Assembly: GCF_022763345.1 (NCBI RefSeq)
Contig: NZ_JALEGS010000015.1
Coordinates: 1 to 43,781, forward strand
Reading direction: 5' to 3'
Length of the DNA stretch: 43,781 nt
Source: Phaeodactylibacter sp.
GTDB lineage: Bacteria; Bacteroidota; Bacteroidia; Chitinophagales; Saprospiraceae
Shown here: piece by piece, positions 33,701-40,916 of the stretch
How positions within the stretch are numbered: position 1 is the first letter of the stretch
Layout of the letters: every line of letters starts with the position of its first letter
Notes under the pieces: generated by a model
Database searches by the model: none
What the model was told of the DNA's origin: nothing
What the model saw: only the letters and a program-made list of their open reading frames with translations
Program-made: the position numbers and the translations under genes

Positions 33701-34154
33701 TTGGAATTTCCGATAGGTTGATGTCCAGGACGGTTGGGTCCTGATCCAAATCGTTCGGCAGTTCGCTTTTAGCTTTGTCCACCGCATCCTTCACCTTCCG
33801 GACAGCGTCATCCAGGTCCATATCTGCGGAAAACTCCGCCGTAATCACGGAATAATCCTGTATAGACGTTGACTTGATGTCTTTGATGCCCGTAATCGAT
33901 TGGAGTTCTTTCTCAATAGGCCGGGTTACCAGGTTTTCAATATCTGCAGCAGAGTTACCAAAATAAGGGGTATTGATATACACTGTGGGCCAGTCTACCT
34001 CCGGGAATTGCTCTTTGGGCATATTCTGGTAAGACTGAATCCCGAAAATCAGGATCATAAGCGTGAGGATGAACACACTTGTCCCATTATCTACGGCCAG
34101 TGTAGACAAGCTAAACTGCCGTAATTTATCTTTTTGCTTATTTTCTTCAGCCAT
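30714..34154 (-). CDS. RND efflux permease (pump 2)
   Basis: The 1146-aa inner-membrane RND proton antiporter is the transport engine of pump 2. The TM1 start (FILTLMILIFGIQSY), porter domains, TM4 relay motif GLLVDNAIVVVENI and C-terminal ITTVLGLVPLAVGF are all present. It is about 100 residues longer than AcrB. Part of the excess is an insertion at about residues 500-560 between the first TM cluster and the second porter domain, with a basic stretch (KRRQTN) and two extra hydrophobic segments (AAAMIVLAVIFHFTG and LLGISLIVTLINWFLL). Another insertion near the end (ITDLDPQIFIGGDNTAIWG) splits the last TM region. It is the last gene of the TetR-led operon. Confidence 0.94.
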   Translation of the reverse strand: MAEENKQKDKLRQFSLSTLAVDNGTSVFILTLMILIFGIQSYQNMPKEQFPEVDWPTVYINTPYFGNSAADIENLVTRPIEKELQSITGIKDIKSTSIQDYSVITAEFSADMDLDDAVRKVKDAVDKAKSELPNDLDQDPTVLDINLSEIPIVTVNISGDYTNDELRSYAEYLQDEIETLDEISEVELKGAREREVKVDIDLPKMESMQVTFRDIENAISSENITMSGGELLNDDFRRAIRIKGEFENVSELEEMIVKSENQRPIYLREIAEVTFGYKDPTSIARADGFPVISLDVIKRQGENLLDASDKIKVIVDDARAELPEDLKISLFNDQSVNTRDQVSNLENSIISGVILVVVVLLFFLGLRNALFVGLAIPLSMLMGILFLSLTGVTMNIVVLFALILALGLLVDNAIVVVENIYRYMQDGYNGWDAAKYGAGEVALPIIASTATTLAAFLPLAFWPGIMGEFLKYLPITLIIVLTSSLIVALVINTVFTSRFMKVDERAEDPAVRKRRQTNVLIGAAAMIVLAVIFHFTGFAAGRNLLGISLIVTLINWFLLRPAAFKFQNNFLPVLENGYDKFIRGALRVPGVIFGGTFVLLFAALALLAVNMPKVEFFPSADPLYVNVFVDMPLGTDINATYEAVQEVEARVSEAIEPYQGIVEAVLTQIGENTADPNGPPEPGASPQKARLTVSFVPSKDRGELSTFDAMEDIREAVRGIPGVKITVDKNADGPNAGKPINLEIQGEDIDKLAILSEDVINYINSKNIPGIEELQADIKIGKPELIINVDREAARRYEVSTFDIANAVRTAVFGKEVSKFKEGEDEYPIFIRLDEKYRYDIDDLLNQRITFRSPATGQISQVPISAVADIKFTSTYSSIKRKNLDRVITIYSNVLEGYYPNEIIPEIDRWMAAYDLPDGFTYEFTGEQQQQAEDMDFLYTAFGIALFSIFLIIVAQFNSVASPFIIILSVLFSTIGVFLGYAFGGRDISVILTGVGIISLAGVVVNNAIVLIDFINILVDRKQKELGYSKNQFLESEDMKEAIIQGGATRLRPVLLTAITTVLGLVPLAVGFNFNFFTLITDLDPQIFIGGDNTAIWGPMAWTVIYGLVFATFLTLIVVPVMYYLAYRLKVGVLKVFGKEPAPSAV

Positions 34155-34226
34155 TTGCGTGGTTTTGTATCAGTGTTCAGCGATGTGGGCGGCTCGCCCG
34201 GCTGAATTACTGCTTTTAGTGAGTGC

Positions 34227-35393
34227 TTAACCTTCTTGCTTTACTTCGACGGGCTCATTATTAGCCAGGCCACGTGCCCCATCCATAATTAAGATCTCTC
34301 CTCCTTCCAGGCCAGATTTGATAACAATCTGCCCATCGTAAGCATCGCCGGTTTTCACATATACCTTGCGGGCTAAAGCACCCGATTTACCATCTTCCAG
34401 AATATAGACATAGTCCTTCCCTCCAACTTCCTGCTGCACCATTTCCAGCGGGATGGTGACGACATCTTCAGCCTCCTTGTCTTTGATGAACATGGTAGCC
34501 AGCAAATTCGGCTTAATCAGGGAGCTGGACGCCGAAATTCTAGCTTCCACATCAAAAGTACGATTGGAAGGATCGATCGTCCGTCCGATCATGGTAATGG
34601 TAGCCATTTGCTCCTCGTCCAGCGCCGGAAAAGCCACTTTCACCTGTTCCCCTCTTTTGACCGCACGAAGGTAAGACTCAGGCACATCAGCAACAGCCTT
34701 AAGTCTGTTAGGATTAAGCAACTGCACAATCGGCATACCCGGAGAAGCCAGTTCGCCGCTCTTTAGATAAACCTCTTCCACTACCCCACTCACCGGAGCG
34801 TAAACCTTAGACTTGGTCATTTGGAATTCCAAGGTCTCCATGCTTTTCTCCAGGCGTTCCTTACTGTTTTTGGCTTCCAGGTACTGTATTTCAGAACCAA
34901 TATTCTGGTCCCACAGACGCTTTTGGCGCTCGAACACCGTGGTTGCCAGTTCCAGTGACTTCTCCAGCTCTGCCATTTGCTTGTCCAACTGCTCGAGATC
35001 CAGCTCGGCAATAAGTTGCCCTTTCCGGACATTGTCTCCTTCCTCTACAGTAAGATTGAGAATGCGTCCGGCAACCTCACTTGTGACATTGATATAGTCA
35101 TCGGCAGCAACTGAAGCCTGGATTTCCACAAAGTGCTCAAAGTTGGTGCGTTCCACCGGTGCGGTGGTAACCAGTTTCCTTTTGTTAGCCACCATAGTGG
35201 GGTCCTGAACCGCTATAGCTTTTTCAAGTTGTTCCACCTCCTGGGTGAGCTTACTGAGTTCACTGCGCTTTTCCTTGAGGAGGGTGCGCTTCTCTTCCAG
35301 CGATTCCGGCAGTTGCCCTTCTTCATTGGCGGCAGGCTGACAACCTGCGAGCATGGCCATCAAAAGTGCGACAATCGGGATGATGTATTTCAT
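34227..35393 (-). CDS. RND efflux periplasmic adaptor, lipoprotein (pump 2)
   Basis: The 388-aa membrane fusion protein of the AcrA/HlyD type has a signal peptide ending in lipobox Cys18 (MAMLAGC). A coiled-coil segment directly after the lipid anchor (about 30-70, SLEEKRTLLKEKRSELSKL) is not present in the pump 1 adaptor. The lipoyl halves read GRILNLTVEEGDNVRKGQLIAEL and VYAPVSGVVEEVYLKSGEL, with a helical hairpin between. The beta-barrel and membrane-proximal domains follow. It sits 72 bases upstream of the permease and 32 downstream of the tolC-type gene. Confidence 0.93.
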   Translation of the reverse strand: MKYIIPIVALLMAMLAGCQPAANEEGQLPESLEEKRTLLKEKRSELSKLTQEVEQLEKAIAVQDPTMVANKRKLVTTAPVERTNFEHFVEIQASVAADDYINVTSEVAGRILNLTVEEGDNVRKGQLIAELDLEQLDKQMAELEKSLELATTVFERQKRLWDQNIGSEIQYLEAKNSKERLEKSMETLEFQMTKSKVYAPVSGVVEEVYLKSGELASPGMPIVQLLNPNRLKAVADVPESYLRAVKRGEQVKVAFPALDEEQMATITMIGRTIDPSNRTFDVEARISASSSLIKPNLLATMFIKDKEAEDVVTIPLEMVQQEVGGKDYVYILEDGKSGALARKVYVKTGDAYDGQIVIKSGLEGGEILIMDGARGLANNEPVEVKQEG

Positions 35394-35425
35394 GATGTGA
35401 TATTGGTGTTTTTTGTGGATAAAAT

Positions 35426-36838
35426 TTACTTGCCGAGCGCCATCTCCAGACGCGCTTTGGATTGCAGCACGTCATAGAGCGCCTGCATGTAGTTGCTTTG
35501 TGTGGTGTAAAGGCTTTGTTCGGCCTGTGTTACTTCCAGGCTGGAGCCTACGCCTTCGCGGTATTTCACCTGAGCGGTTTCGTAAATCCGCTCTGCCAGA
35601 TCGAGGTTCTTTTGCTGGCTGTTCAGGCGGCTGGAGGCGTTGCGGAAATTCGTTTGCGCGTTCGCCACTTCCAGGCTGATACCCCGGACCAATTCCTCCC
35701 GTTGGTTCCTCGCCTTCTCAAGGTCGAGGCGTGCCCGCTGGATTTTGGCTTTCTTGTTGAGCCCATCAAAAATAGGCACACTCATGCTCAGCCCCACATA
35801 GGCAGAAGGCGCCCAAAAACCGGATTGAAAATCGTCGCCCTGATATTGTTGCTGCACGGCTCCGAAGGCGTTTAGGCTTGGCAAATAACCGGCCTGATTC
35901 AGCTTGATGTTCAGCTCATTCATACGGATCGCCTGATCAATTAATGCCACTTCCGGACGAGACGCCGGGCTGGCTTCTTCACTCAGCAGTGCCTCCGCTT
36001 CGATGGTCATGGCATCCAAGTCATCAGAAACGACCAGAGGCTGATCAATGGGGAAACCAATGGTGTATTTCAGATTGGTCAGGGATACCTCCTTCTGGCG
36101 GACCAGGTTTTCGCGCTCGATGCGCAAATTTGATAATGAAAGTTCCTGCCGGTCAAGGTCCAGCTGTTCCGCAAATCCGGCTTTGTACAACTCCCTGGTT
36201 TCAAACAGCAGTTGCTCCAGATTCTTGATGTTTTTTTCGAGCAGCTCAATGTTTTCCTGCACCAGAAGCACAGGCAGGTAAGCTTCAATGACTGCATTCT
36301 CCACCTCACGCTGGGTAGTGGCAAAATCCCGGAGCGTATACTGCCGGTAAGCACGCGCTGCTTTCAAAGCCACGAAGAAAGAGCCATCAAAGATCATGGC
36401 ATTGACGTCAATCCCGGCCGTAAAGTTATTGCGCAGGAAAAAGGCAATGCCTTCATCGCCGCCTCCGCCACCATTGCCGGAAAACGACTCGTCAACCGCC
36501 ATCTGGGTTTGGTTGGACAATTGATCGTAAAGGTCTACAGCGAGTACTTGCCCGAAAAGCCCAAAGATGTCAAAACCTTCAGGAAGTGGTTGCCGCGGCA
36601 CAGCTAGATAATGCTGGTAATTGAGCGAGCCATTGACTTGTGGCAATCCTGAGGAGCGCCGTTCTACGATTTGCTCCTCTGCGTCCGCAATCGCAATCTG
36701 GGCATCCTTGATAGTAAGGCTGTTCTCCAGCGCATAGTCGATAGCATCATCTAGTGACATTTGTACAGCTTGTTGCTGTGCCAGCAATGGCAAAGCCAGC
36801 AAAAGCATCATAACGGTCGAGTGAATCCTTATTTTCAT
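35426..36838 (-). CDS. Outer membrane efflux protein, TolC family (pump 2)
   Basis: The 470-aa TolC-type channel has a signal peptide (about 1-20, ending LLAQ) and two coiled-coil repeats. The family pattern AIDYALENSLTIKDAQIAIADAEEQI opens the first half. The second half has AGYLPSLNAFGAVQQQY and a final YMQALYDVLQSKARLEMALG. A Gly-rich loop (GNGGGGGDEG, about 118-127) is inserted in the first half, perhaps a surface loop. It follows the TetR gene by 24 bases. Confidence 0.93.
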   Translation of the reverse strand: MKIRIHSTVMMLLLALPLLAQQQAVQMSLDDAIDYALENSLTIKDAQIAIADAEEQIVERRSSGLPQVNGSLNYQHYLAVPRQPLPEGFDIFGLFGQVLAVDLYDQLSNQTQMAVDESFSGNGGGGGDEGIAFFLRNNFTAGIDVNAMIFDGSFFVALKAARAYRQYTLRDFATTQREVENAVIEAYLPVLLVQENIELLEKNIKNLEQLLFETRELYKAGFAEQLDLDRQELSLSNLRIERENLVRQKEVSLTNLKYTIGFPIDQPLVVSDDLDAMTIEAEALLSEEASPASRPEVALIDQAIRMNELNIKLNQAGYLPSLNAFGAVQQQYQGDDFQSGFWAPSAYVGLSMSVPIFDGLNKKAKIQRARLDLEKARNQREELVRGISLEVANAQTNFRNASSRLNSQQKNLDLAERIYETAQVKYREGVGSSLEVTQAEQSLYTTQSNYMQALYDVLQSKARLEMALGK

Positions 36839-36862
36839 TCTTTATGCTATGGTTTTGGATGT

Positions 36863-37480
36863 TTATTGTTCTTGTTCTTCCGCAGCCAGGTGTTTAGCCA
36901 ATAACTGCCGCCCCTTTTCAGAGGCAATGCCGTGTATGTGGTAGCGAATGTACTCCTGATGTATAGTAGCCAGGTCATACTCTCCACTCTCGAAAACCTC
37001 TTCATCAGCAACGAGCACAGACTTGCCTACGTAAAGCCGGGCGATAATTTCCGGATTGAGCTCTGAGCGATAGATACCTTGCCTCATGCCCCGCTCAATA
37101 TTATCAATAATCACGCCGTATACATGCTGCTTCATCTGGGACTCCATTCGCTTCCAAATCGTGCCATAGTACTTCCGCAGATCGTAAACTGTGGTTGGTG
37201 ACATGGACCGCAGCTTCTCCACTACGTACCGGCCAATCCTCAGCATTTCCTCCAGCGCATCGGATGAAGTGGAGCGGATTTCCTCCGTCATGCATTTCTC
37301 TTCGCTTACGTGTGCGTGAAAAATCTGCTCTATCAACTCCGCCTTATTGCTCACATACTGGTAAAGCGTTTTTTTGGAGATCCCCAGCTCGCGAGCAATA
37401 TCATCCATGGTCACGCTTTTTATGCCGTAGCGCATGAACAACTCAAATGAAGCTTTAATAATATCCTGTTTCAATTGCAC
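36863..37480 (-). CDS. TetR/AcrR-family transcriptional regulator (pump 2)
   Basis: The 205-aa regulator has a TetR N-terminal helix-turn-helix (about 5-50, MRYGIKSVTMDDIARELGISKKTLYQYV) and an all-helical ligand-binding domain. It heads the operon that encodes pump 2 and most likely represses it until a pump substrate binds. The open frame extends to 37516, but no ATG is available there: the upstream codons are TTG (37516 and 37504). I prefer GTG at 37480 because the resulting N-terminus (MQLKQDIIKASFELF) has family length and because the -7 element at 37502-37509 would put the transcript start just before it. Overlapping inverted repeats upstream may be its operator. Confidence 0.85.
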   Translation of the reverse strand: MQLKQDIIKASFELFMRYGIKSVTMDDIARELGISKKTLYQYVSNKAELIEQIFHAHVSEEKCMTEEIRSTSSDALEEMLRIGRYVVEKLRSMSPTTVYDLRKYYGTIWKRMESQMKQHVYGVIIDNIERGMRQGIYRSELNPEIIARLYVGKSVLVADEEVFESGEYDLATIHQEYIRYHIHGIASEKGRQLLAKHLAAEEQEQ

Positions 37481-37501
37481 GCTTGTTTTTGTAGCCCGTG
37501 G

Positions 37502-37509
37502 CAAAATTA
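37502..37509 (-). promoter_or_regulatory. -7 element of the TetR-pump 2 operon
   Basis: TAATTTTG on the minus strand matches TAnnTTTG. Transcription would begin near 37495, about 15 bases before GTG 37480. The -33 region is weak (TTTC, 17 bases upstream). Confidence 0.4.
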
Positions 37510-37523
37510 CAAGCAAAAAACAT

Positions 37524-37569
37524 AGGAAACCAGCAGGAGTTTAAAAGTTTCCTGAGTTTTTGAAACTTT
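37524..37569. promoter_or_regulatory. Overlapping inverted repeats, candidate TetR operator
   Basis: AGGAAAC (37524-37530) pairs with GTTTCCT (37547-37553), and AAAGTTTC (37544-37551) pairs with GAAACTTT (37562-37569, 8/8). The two palindromes share the GTTTC half-site and lie just upstream of the -7 element of the TetR operon. Confidence 0.4.
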
Positions 37570-37752
37570 ATGCTTAGGGTGTATTTTGATTCGACAAACA
37601 GCAGCTCTTTGCCGACAAAACCGCAAAGGCTTTCAAAAATTCTAAAGCCTTAGGGAGCGCAACAACAAAAACAGAATATAATTTTGTGAAAATCAAAACA
37701 ACAGGACATGGACTCCCGCTTGCCCGTTCAAGCCAAATCAATACTTAAGATG

Positions 37753-38361
37753 CTATAATTCCTCTTGTCTGAGAAACCGCTCCCAATCTTCAGGGAAGTC
37801 AAGGTCAAGCGCTCCCGCTGGAAACGGCACAGATTGCAGGGACTCGCGGTACTTATGCAAGATAGGCTTAGCCCCTTTCTGCCCATTAAGCGCTAATAGT
37901 TCTGGAAAAAGGTGAGAAGCAAAAATAGCAGGCACGCCTAGCCCCTCCGTATAATAAGCCGCGATACCAGGCGCACGGCTCTGCTGAAGCTGGCCTAGCA
38001 TTTTTTGCAACAACTCTGAGGTAAGGTAAGGTTGGTCTGTGAGCACAAAGCCCGCATACTGAAGCTCCGGCAAAAGCTCAATGGCAGCGGACAGCCCTGC
38101 ATGTACGGAGCTGCCCATCCCTGTTGCCCAATTGGGGTTGTAAACCGTATGGACAAAACCAGGCAGGACAGCCTCGACAGCCGCCCGACGCGCTCCGGTC
38201 ACCACGACCACCGCTTCAAAGCCGGCCTCAAGCGCCAGGCAGCTCATCCGTGCCACTAACGGTTGCCCATTGAGTTCAAGCAATTGCTTGGCTTCTCCCA
38301 TGCGTGAAGAAGCACCAGCAGCCAGTACCACACAAACTGTTGTTGATGCAGATGGTTTCAC
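37753..38361 (-). CDS. MocA-like molybdenum cofactor nucleotidyltransferase family protein
   Basis: The 202-aa cytoplasmic enzyme belongs to the NTP-transferase group that includes MobA and MocA. The signature VVLAAGASSRMGEAKQLLEL (about 11-30) binds nucleotide and phosphate. A second motif, FVLTDQPYLTSELL, holds the catalytic Asp. MocA makes molybdopterin cytosine dinucleotide for xanthine-dehydrogenase-type enzymes, but no such enzyme is nearby, so the substrate remains open. The start codon is GTG, and its first bases overlap the TGA stop of the upstream beta-lactamase-like gene (4-base GTGA overlap), indicating translational coupling. Confidence 0.82.
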   Translation of the reverse strand: MKPSASTTVCVVLAAGASSRMGEAKQLLELNGQPLVARMSCLALEAGFEAVVVVTGARRAAVEAVLPGFVHTVYNPNWATGMGSSVHAGLSAAIELLPELQYAGFVLTDQPYLTSELLQKMLGQLQQSRAPGIAAYYTEGLGVPAIFASHLFPELLALNGQKGAKPILHKYRESLQSVPFPAGALDLDFPEDWERFLRQEEL

Positions 38362-39563
38362 GGCCCGGTGATTTGTTCCTTATACAAATCAAAAAAGTAT
38401 GGGACCGCATTGCCTACAGTTTGGTTTGGAGCGTTTGTAAGCAGAACAATACCAATGTCTTCCTCCGGCAGGAAAGCAATTTCGGCACGAAAGCCATTAA
38501 CATAACCACTATGACCTACAATCCACTGATTATCAATTTCAAAAACACGCCAGCCCATCGCATAGTAACCGGCTTGCAACCCGGCCCAGTTGCGGTGCAT
38601 AATGCGGGCAGCCGGTATCGGGATTGCAGGGCAAAGCACATCAGACAAGACCCGCTCAGGCAGCACATCGGGCCGGTGCCCGCTGACCGCAACCAGCCAT
38701 TTTGCCATATCCCTAATGCTTGCATTCACGCCTGCAGCCCCCGGCACTTCATAAAAGTTAGGCTCCACAGCCGTCGGCGCGTATCCTTCAGCCAGCCGGC
38801 GATGGGGCATTGCCTTATCTCCATCCTCCACAAAAGCAGCATATCCTACCGAAGCCCTGTACATCCCTAGCGGCTCGAACAGCCATTCTCCAGCTAGTGC
38901 ACTAAAGGTCTGCCCGGTTGACTGCCGAAGCATATCAGCCCCAAGATTAAAAAGAACATTCTGATAATTGTGATAACTGCCAGGAGGGTGTACTTGCTTC
39001 ACCAATGGTAGAAGGCCTAAAATATTGGAATAGGAGCGCCCCATATTCAAGAGATTGGAATAGGTATGCCTTGGCATCCCGGTTGTGTGGGTTAGGAAGT
39101 GCTGCAATTCCAGATTCTCCAGCCCTTCCGCAACACCGACCGCTTGCTGGGGCGTGTAAGCGCAGTACGGAGCGGACCAGTCAATCAGCCCTGCATCCAC
39201 CAAACGGCCAGCAATTGCGCCAGTCACCCCTTTTGAAAGTGAAGCGATTCTGAAAAGGGTACTGGGCAGGACTGCATCTCCAACTTCCGCCGATTTAACG
39301 CCATGAGTGCCTATAGTCGCGACAACGCCTTCTTTTACAATTGCCCATGCGGCTCCAGGCACCCCTTCCTGCTCCAACTGCTGCCTCAATACCTTTTCGT
39401 ACCCATTTAAAAAAGATTGAAATGGCTCCTTTGCTACGGCAACTCGCTTCTCAACCGAACGCACCACTATGTCCCCGTCTTCTGCAACCATTGTATCAAC
39501 AGACATGAACAAACTCATCAGACCTAACAGTACCCCAAAAACGGCAATCCGCTTTGATAACAT
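38358..39563 (-). CDS. Serine hydrolase, class C beta-lactamase-like
   Basis: The 401-aa exported protein is of the beta-lactamase/transpeptidase-like family. A hydrophobic N-terminus (about 8-25) is followed by the SxxK motif SLSK (108-111, in FRIASLSKGV), a YxN-type motif YQN (in HNYQNVLFN) and the third motif HSG (in VGHSGYVNGF). Family members are penicillin-binding-protein-like hydrolases, esterases or D-aminopeptidases; true beta-lactamase activity is unlikely to be readable from sequence. It is coupled to the MocA-like gene. A near-perfect 13-base palindrome lies upstream (39639-39651). Confidence 0.87.
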   Translation of the reverse strand: MLSKRIAVFGVLLGLMSLFMSVDTMVAEDGDIVVRSVEKRVAVAKEPFQSFLNGYEKVLRQQLEQEGVPGAAWAIVKEGVVATIGTHGVKSAEVGDAVLPSTLFRIASLSKGVTGAIAGRLVDAGLIDWSAPYCAYTPQQAVGVAEGLENLELQHFLTHTTGMPRHTYSNLLNMGRSYSNILGLLPLVKQVHPPGSYHNYQNVLFNLGADMLRQSTGQTFSALAGEWLFEPLGMYRASVGYAAFVEDGDKAMPHRRLAEGYAPTAVEPNFYEVPGAAGVNASIRDMAKWLVAVSGHRPDVLPERVLSDVLCPAIPIPAARIMHRNWAGLQAGYYAMGWRVFEIDNQWIVGHSGYVNGFRAEIAFLPEEDIGIVLLTNAPNQTVGNAVPYFFDLYKEQITGP

Positions 39564-39708
39564 ATCCTCAGTTTTTCTTCCGCAACTGCAATTTTAAGGC
39601 CCCTAATTGAGAATCCCAAGAAACTAAAGCACTCAGGCGCAACATTGTTGCACATTAAAATAAAAGGCAGCGCCTAGACTGTTTTTTCGGATTAAGCAAA
39701 TTCTCTTT

Positions 39709-39737
39709 TTGTTATTGTAACCTTTTTTGTAGCTTTG
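39709..39737 (+). promoter_or_regulatory. Bacteroidota-type promoter (TTG-N18-TAGCTTTG)
   Basis: TTG (39709-39711, in a TTTTTG run) is followed after 18 bases by TAGCTTTG (39730-39737), a perfect -7. It is among the best promoter matches in the window. The expected start is near 39744, yet no gene begins within the next 400 bases. Confidence 0.65.
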
Positions 39738-39743
39738 ACGTAA

Positions 39744-40048
39744 ACTTAGCAGGTGCACCTACGCGATTAATGCTACAAGTTATTGTTCTGCAATCCGTTA
39801 GTAAGTGTTCCTTGAGCTACACACATACCACATAATCGCCTAGCTTAAAGCAAAAGGTAATCCCGTCCACCGATTATAAACTCGCTTATACGCATTAGAT
39901 AAGCGGTACAAACATTCTGCGAAATCCTTGATTTCACTTAGGTAATTCGCATCTTCTACTTTAACAAACACTCAGGCTGAAAAGCCATGAACAACATCAA
40001 AAAAAGACACTGACAGGTAATTACACCTGACTGTCAGTCTTTTGTCTG
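39744..40048 (+). ncRNA. Candidate structured noncoding RNA or attenuating leader, about 305 nt
   Basis: It starts at a near-consensus promoter and ends in a terminator-like hairpin, with no plausible protein frame. Inverted repeats: CTAcGCGATTA (39759-39769) with TAATCGCcTAG (39833-39843), 10 of 11 pairs; CGCTTAT with ATAAGCG around 39883-39905; GAAAT-CCTTG-ATTTC near 39921-39935; and GGCT-GAAA-AGCC (39975-39986), a GNRA-type tetraloop hairpin. The final hairpin is ACTGACAG (40009-40016) with CTGTCAGT (40031-40038), then CTTTTG. A tiny frame, ATG at 39987 encoding MNNIKKRH, stops inside the left arm of that hairpin. I cannot match it to tmRNA, RNase P RNA, 6S or SRP RNA by motif. Confidence 0.5.
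40002..40043 (+). terminator. Terminator or attenuator hairpin
   Basis: An 8-bp perfect stem (ACTGACAG/CTGTCAGT) is extended by AAAAG/CTTTT across a 2-base bulge. A competing inner stem, CAGGT/ACCTG, is possible. The T-run is short (TTTTG), so efficiency may be partial, allowing readthrough into the barrel gene at 40182. Confidence 0.55.
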
Positions 40049-40181
40049 TTCAGGAGCTAAAAAGAGGCTAAGGGTTATGTTGGGCGTTTTACCAAACAAT
40101 TCCAACCCTACCATTAATATTAAGTCACAAACGAAAGTACTCCTTGTCCGGGCACTTAACGTGTTAGAAATGATTTGCCTC

Positions 40182-40910
40182 ATGATTAGAGCATTCTCCC
40201 TCATTAAACCAATGGTATTGCTGCTGTGCCTCACAGCGGTGGTGGAGGGGTATGGTCAGTCTGAAGCCTTACGCCTTTTCGATACCGGTCGGCATTCACT
40301 GGGTATTTTCACGGGTTCTACTGCGCTAATAGGCATTGACTACGCTCGCCCTGTTGGCAAAAAGACCTGGCTGAGAAGCTGTTTTAGCTACATGGACTTT
40401 GATGTCAGAGACTGGGAAACGAATTTCAATCGCTACGAGCAATATGCCTCTATCAATCTCAGCGTTAGAAATTCCTCTTTAAGCCTGCTAATTGATCACG
40501 TCATTGCCCCCAAACTGAATTTACGGTTCGTAACTGGTATCGGATTGTTCCTTATGAATGATTTCAGTGGTTCCATCAAGCTGAGGGACCCTCTGAAAAT
40601 CAACGATATCTACTTTGAGCCAGACGAATTGGGCTACGTATACGGAGGCTTGCGTTACAACCTGAAGCTCAACCCTTATTTCGGGGTTGCGCTTGGACGC
40701 CTTACCCACCCTAACCGCCGGCTTACCGTAGGCCTTGATATCGGCACTTTTTACAAAGGCGCTCCGGAAGTCTTCATTAACGGGACGGCATTGATCCGCA
40801 ATAACGAGCATAATGCTGAAATCCTGACCAATAATATGTCTGGCTACCGTTGGTTTCCAGTTTTTAATCTACGTTTTGGCTATTCCATTGATCCTAAAGA
40901 TAATCCTTAA
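40182..40910 (+). CDS. Outer-membrane beta-barrel protein, unknown function
   Basis: The 242-aa exported product has a signal peptide (about 1-26, MIRAFSLIKPMVLLLCL ... GYGQ). The mature part shows alternating strand patterns typical of small barrels (YARPVGKKTWLRSCFSYMDF, KLNLRFVTGIGLFL, YGGLRYNLKLNPYFGVAL) and a C-terminal PVFNLRFGYSIDP. The open frame extends up to 40077, but the upstream residues are not signal-like; ATG 40182 (or 40170) gives a good signal peptide. It is followed after 6 bases by a lipoprotein gene, so the two are cotranscribed. I do not recognise a specific family. Confidence 0.75.
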   Translation: MIRAFSLIKPMVLLLCLTAVVEGYGQSEALRLFDTGRHSLGIFTGSTALIGIDYARPVGKKTWLRSCFSYMDFDVRDWETNFNRYEQYASINLSVRNSSLSLLIDHVIAPKLNLRFVTGIGLFLMNDFSGSIKLRDPLKINDIYFEPDELGYVYGGLRYNLKLNPYFGVALGRLTHPNRRLTVGLDIGTFYKGAPEVFINGTALIRNNEHNAEILTNNMSGYRWFPVFNLRFGYSIDPKDNP

Positions 40911-40916
40911 TTAATC

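Larger units (their letters stand above)
39564..40181. other. 618-base gene-free gap
   Basis: The gap separates the minus-strand serine hydrolase from the plus-strand barrel gene. It contains the palindrome GCAACATTGTTGC (39639-39651), the promoter at 39709-39737, the candidate RNA 39744-40048 and about 130 bases before the barrel start. A possible second promoter near 40143-40172 (TTG-N18-TAGAAATG) has one mismatch. Confidence 0.5.

Noticed and set aside
38358..39563. A true antibiotic beta-lactamase
   Set aside because: The three motifs define the serine-hydrolase fold only; related esterases and peptidases share them and the context gives no support for resistance.
39744..40048. tmRNA, RNase P RNA or 6S RNA as the identity of the orphan transcript
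   Set aside because: No tRNA-like ends, no tag frame of tmRNA type, no conserved P4 sequence of RNase P and no single long 6S-type hairpin were seen.
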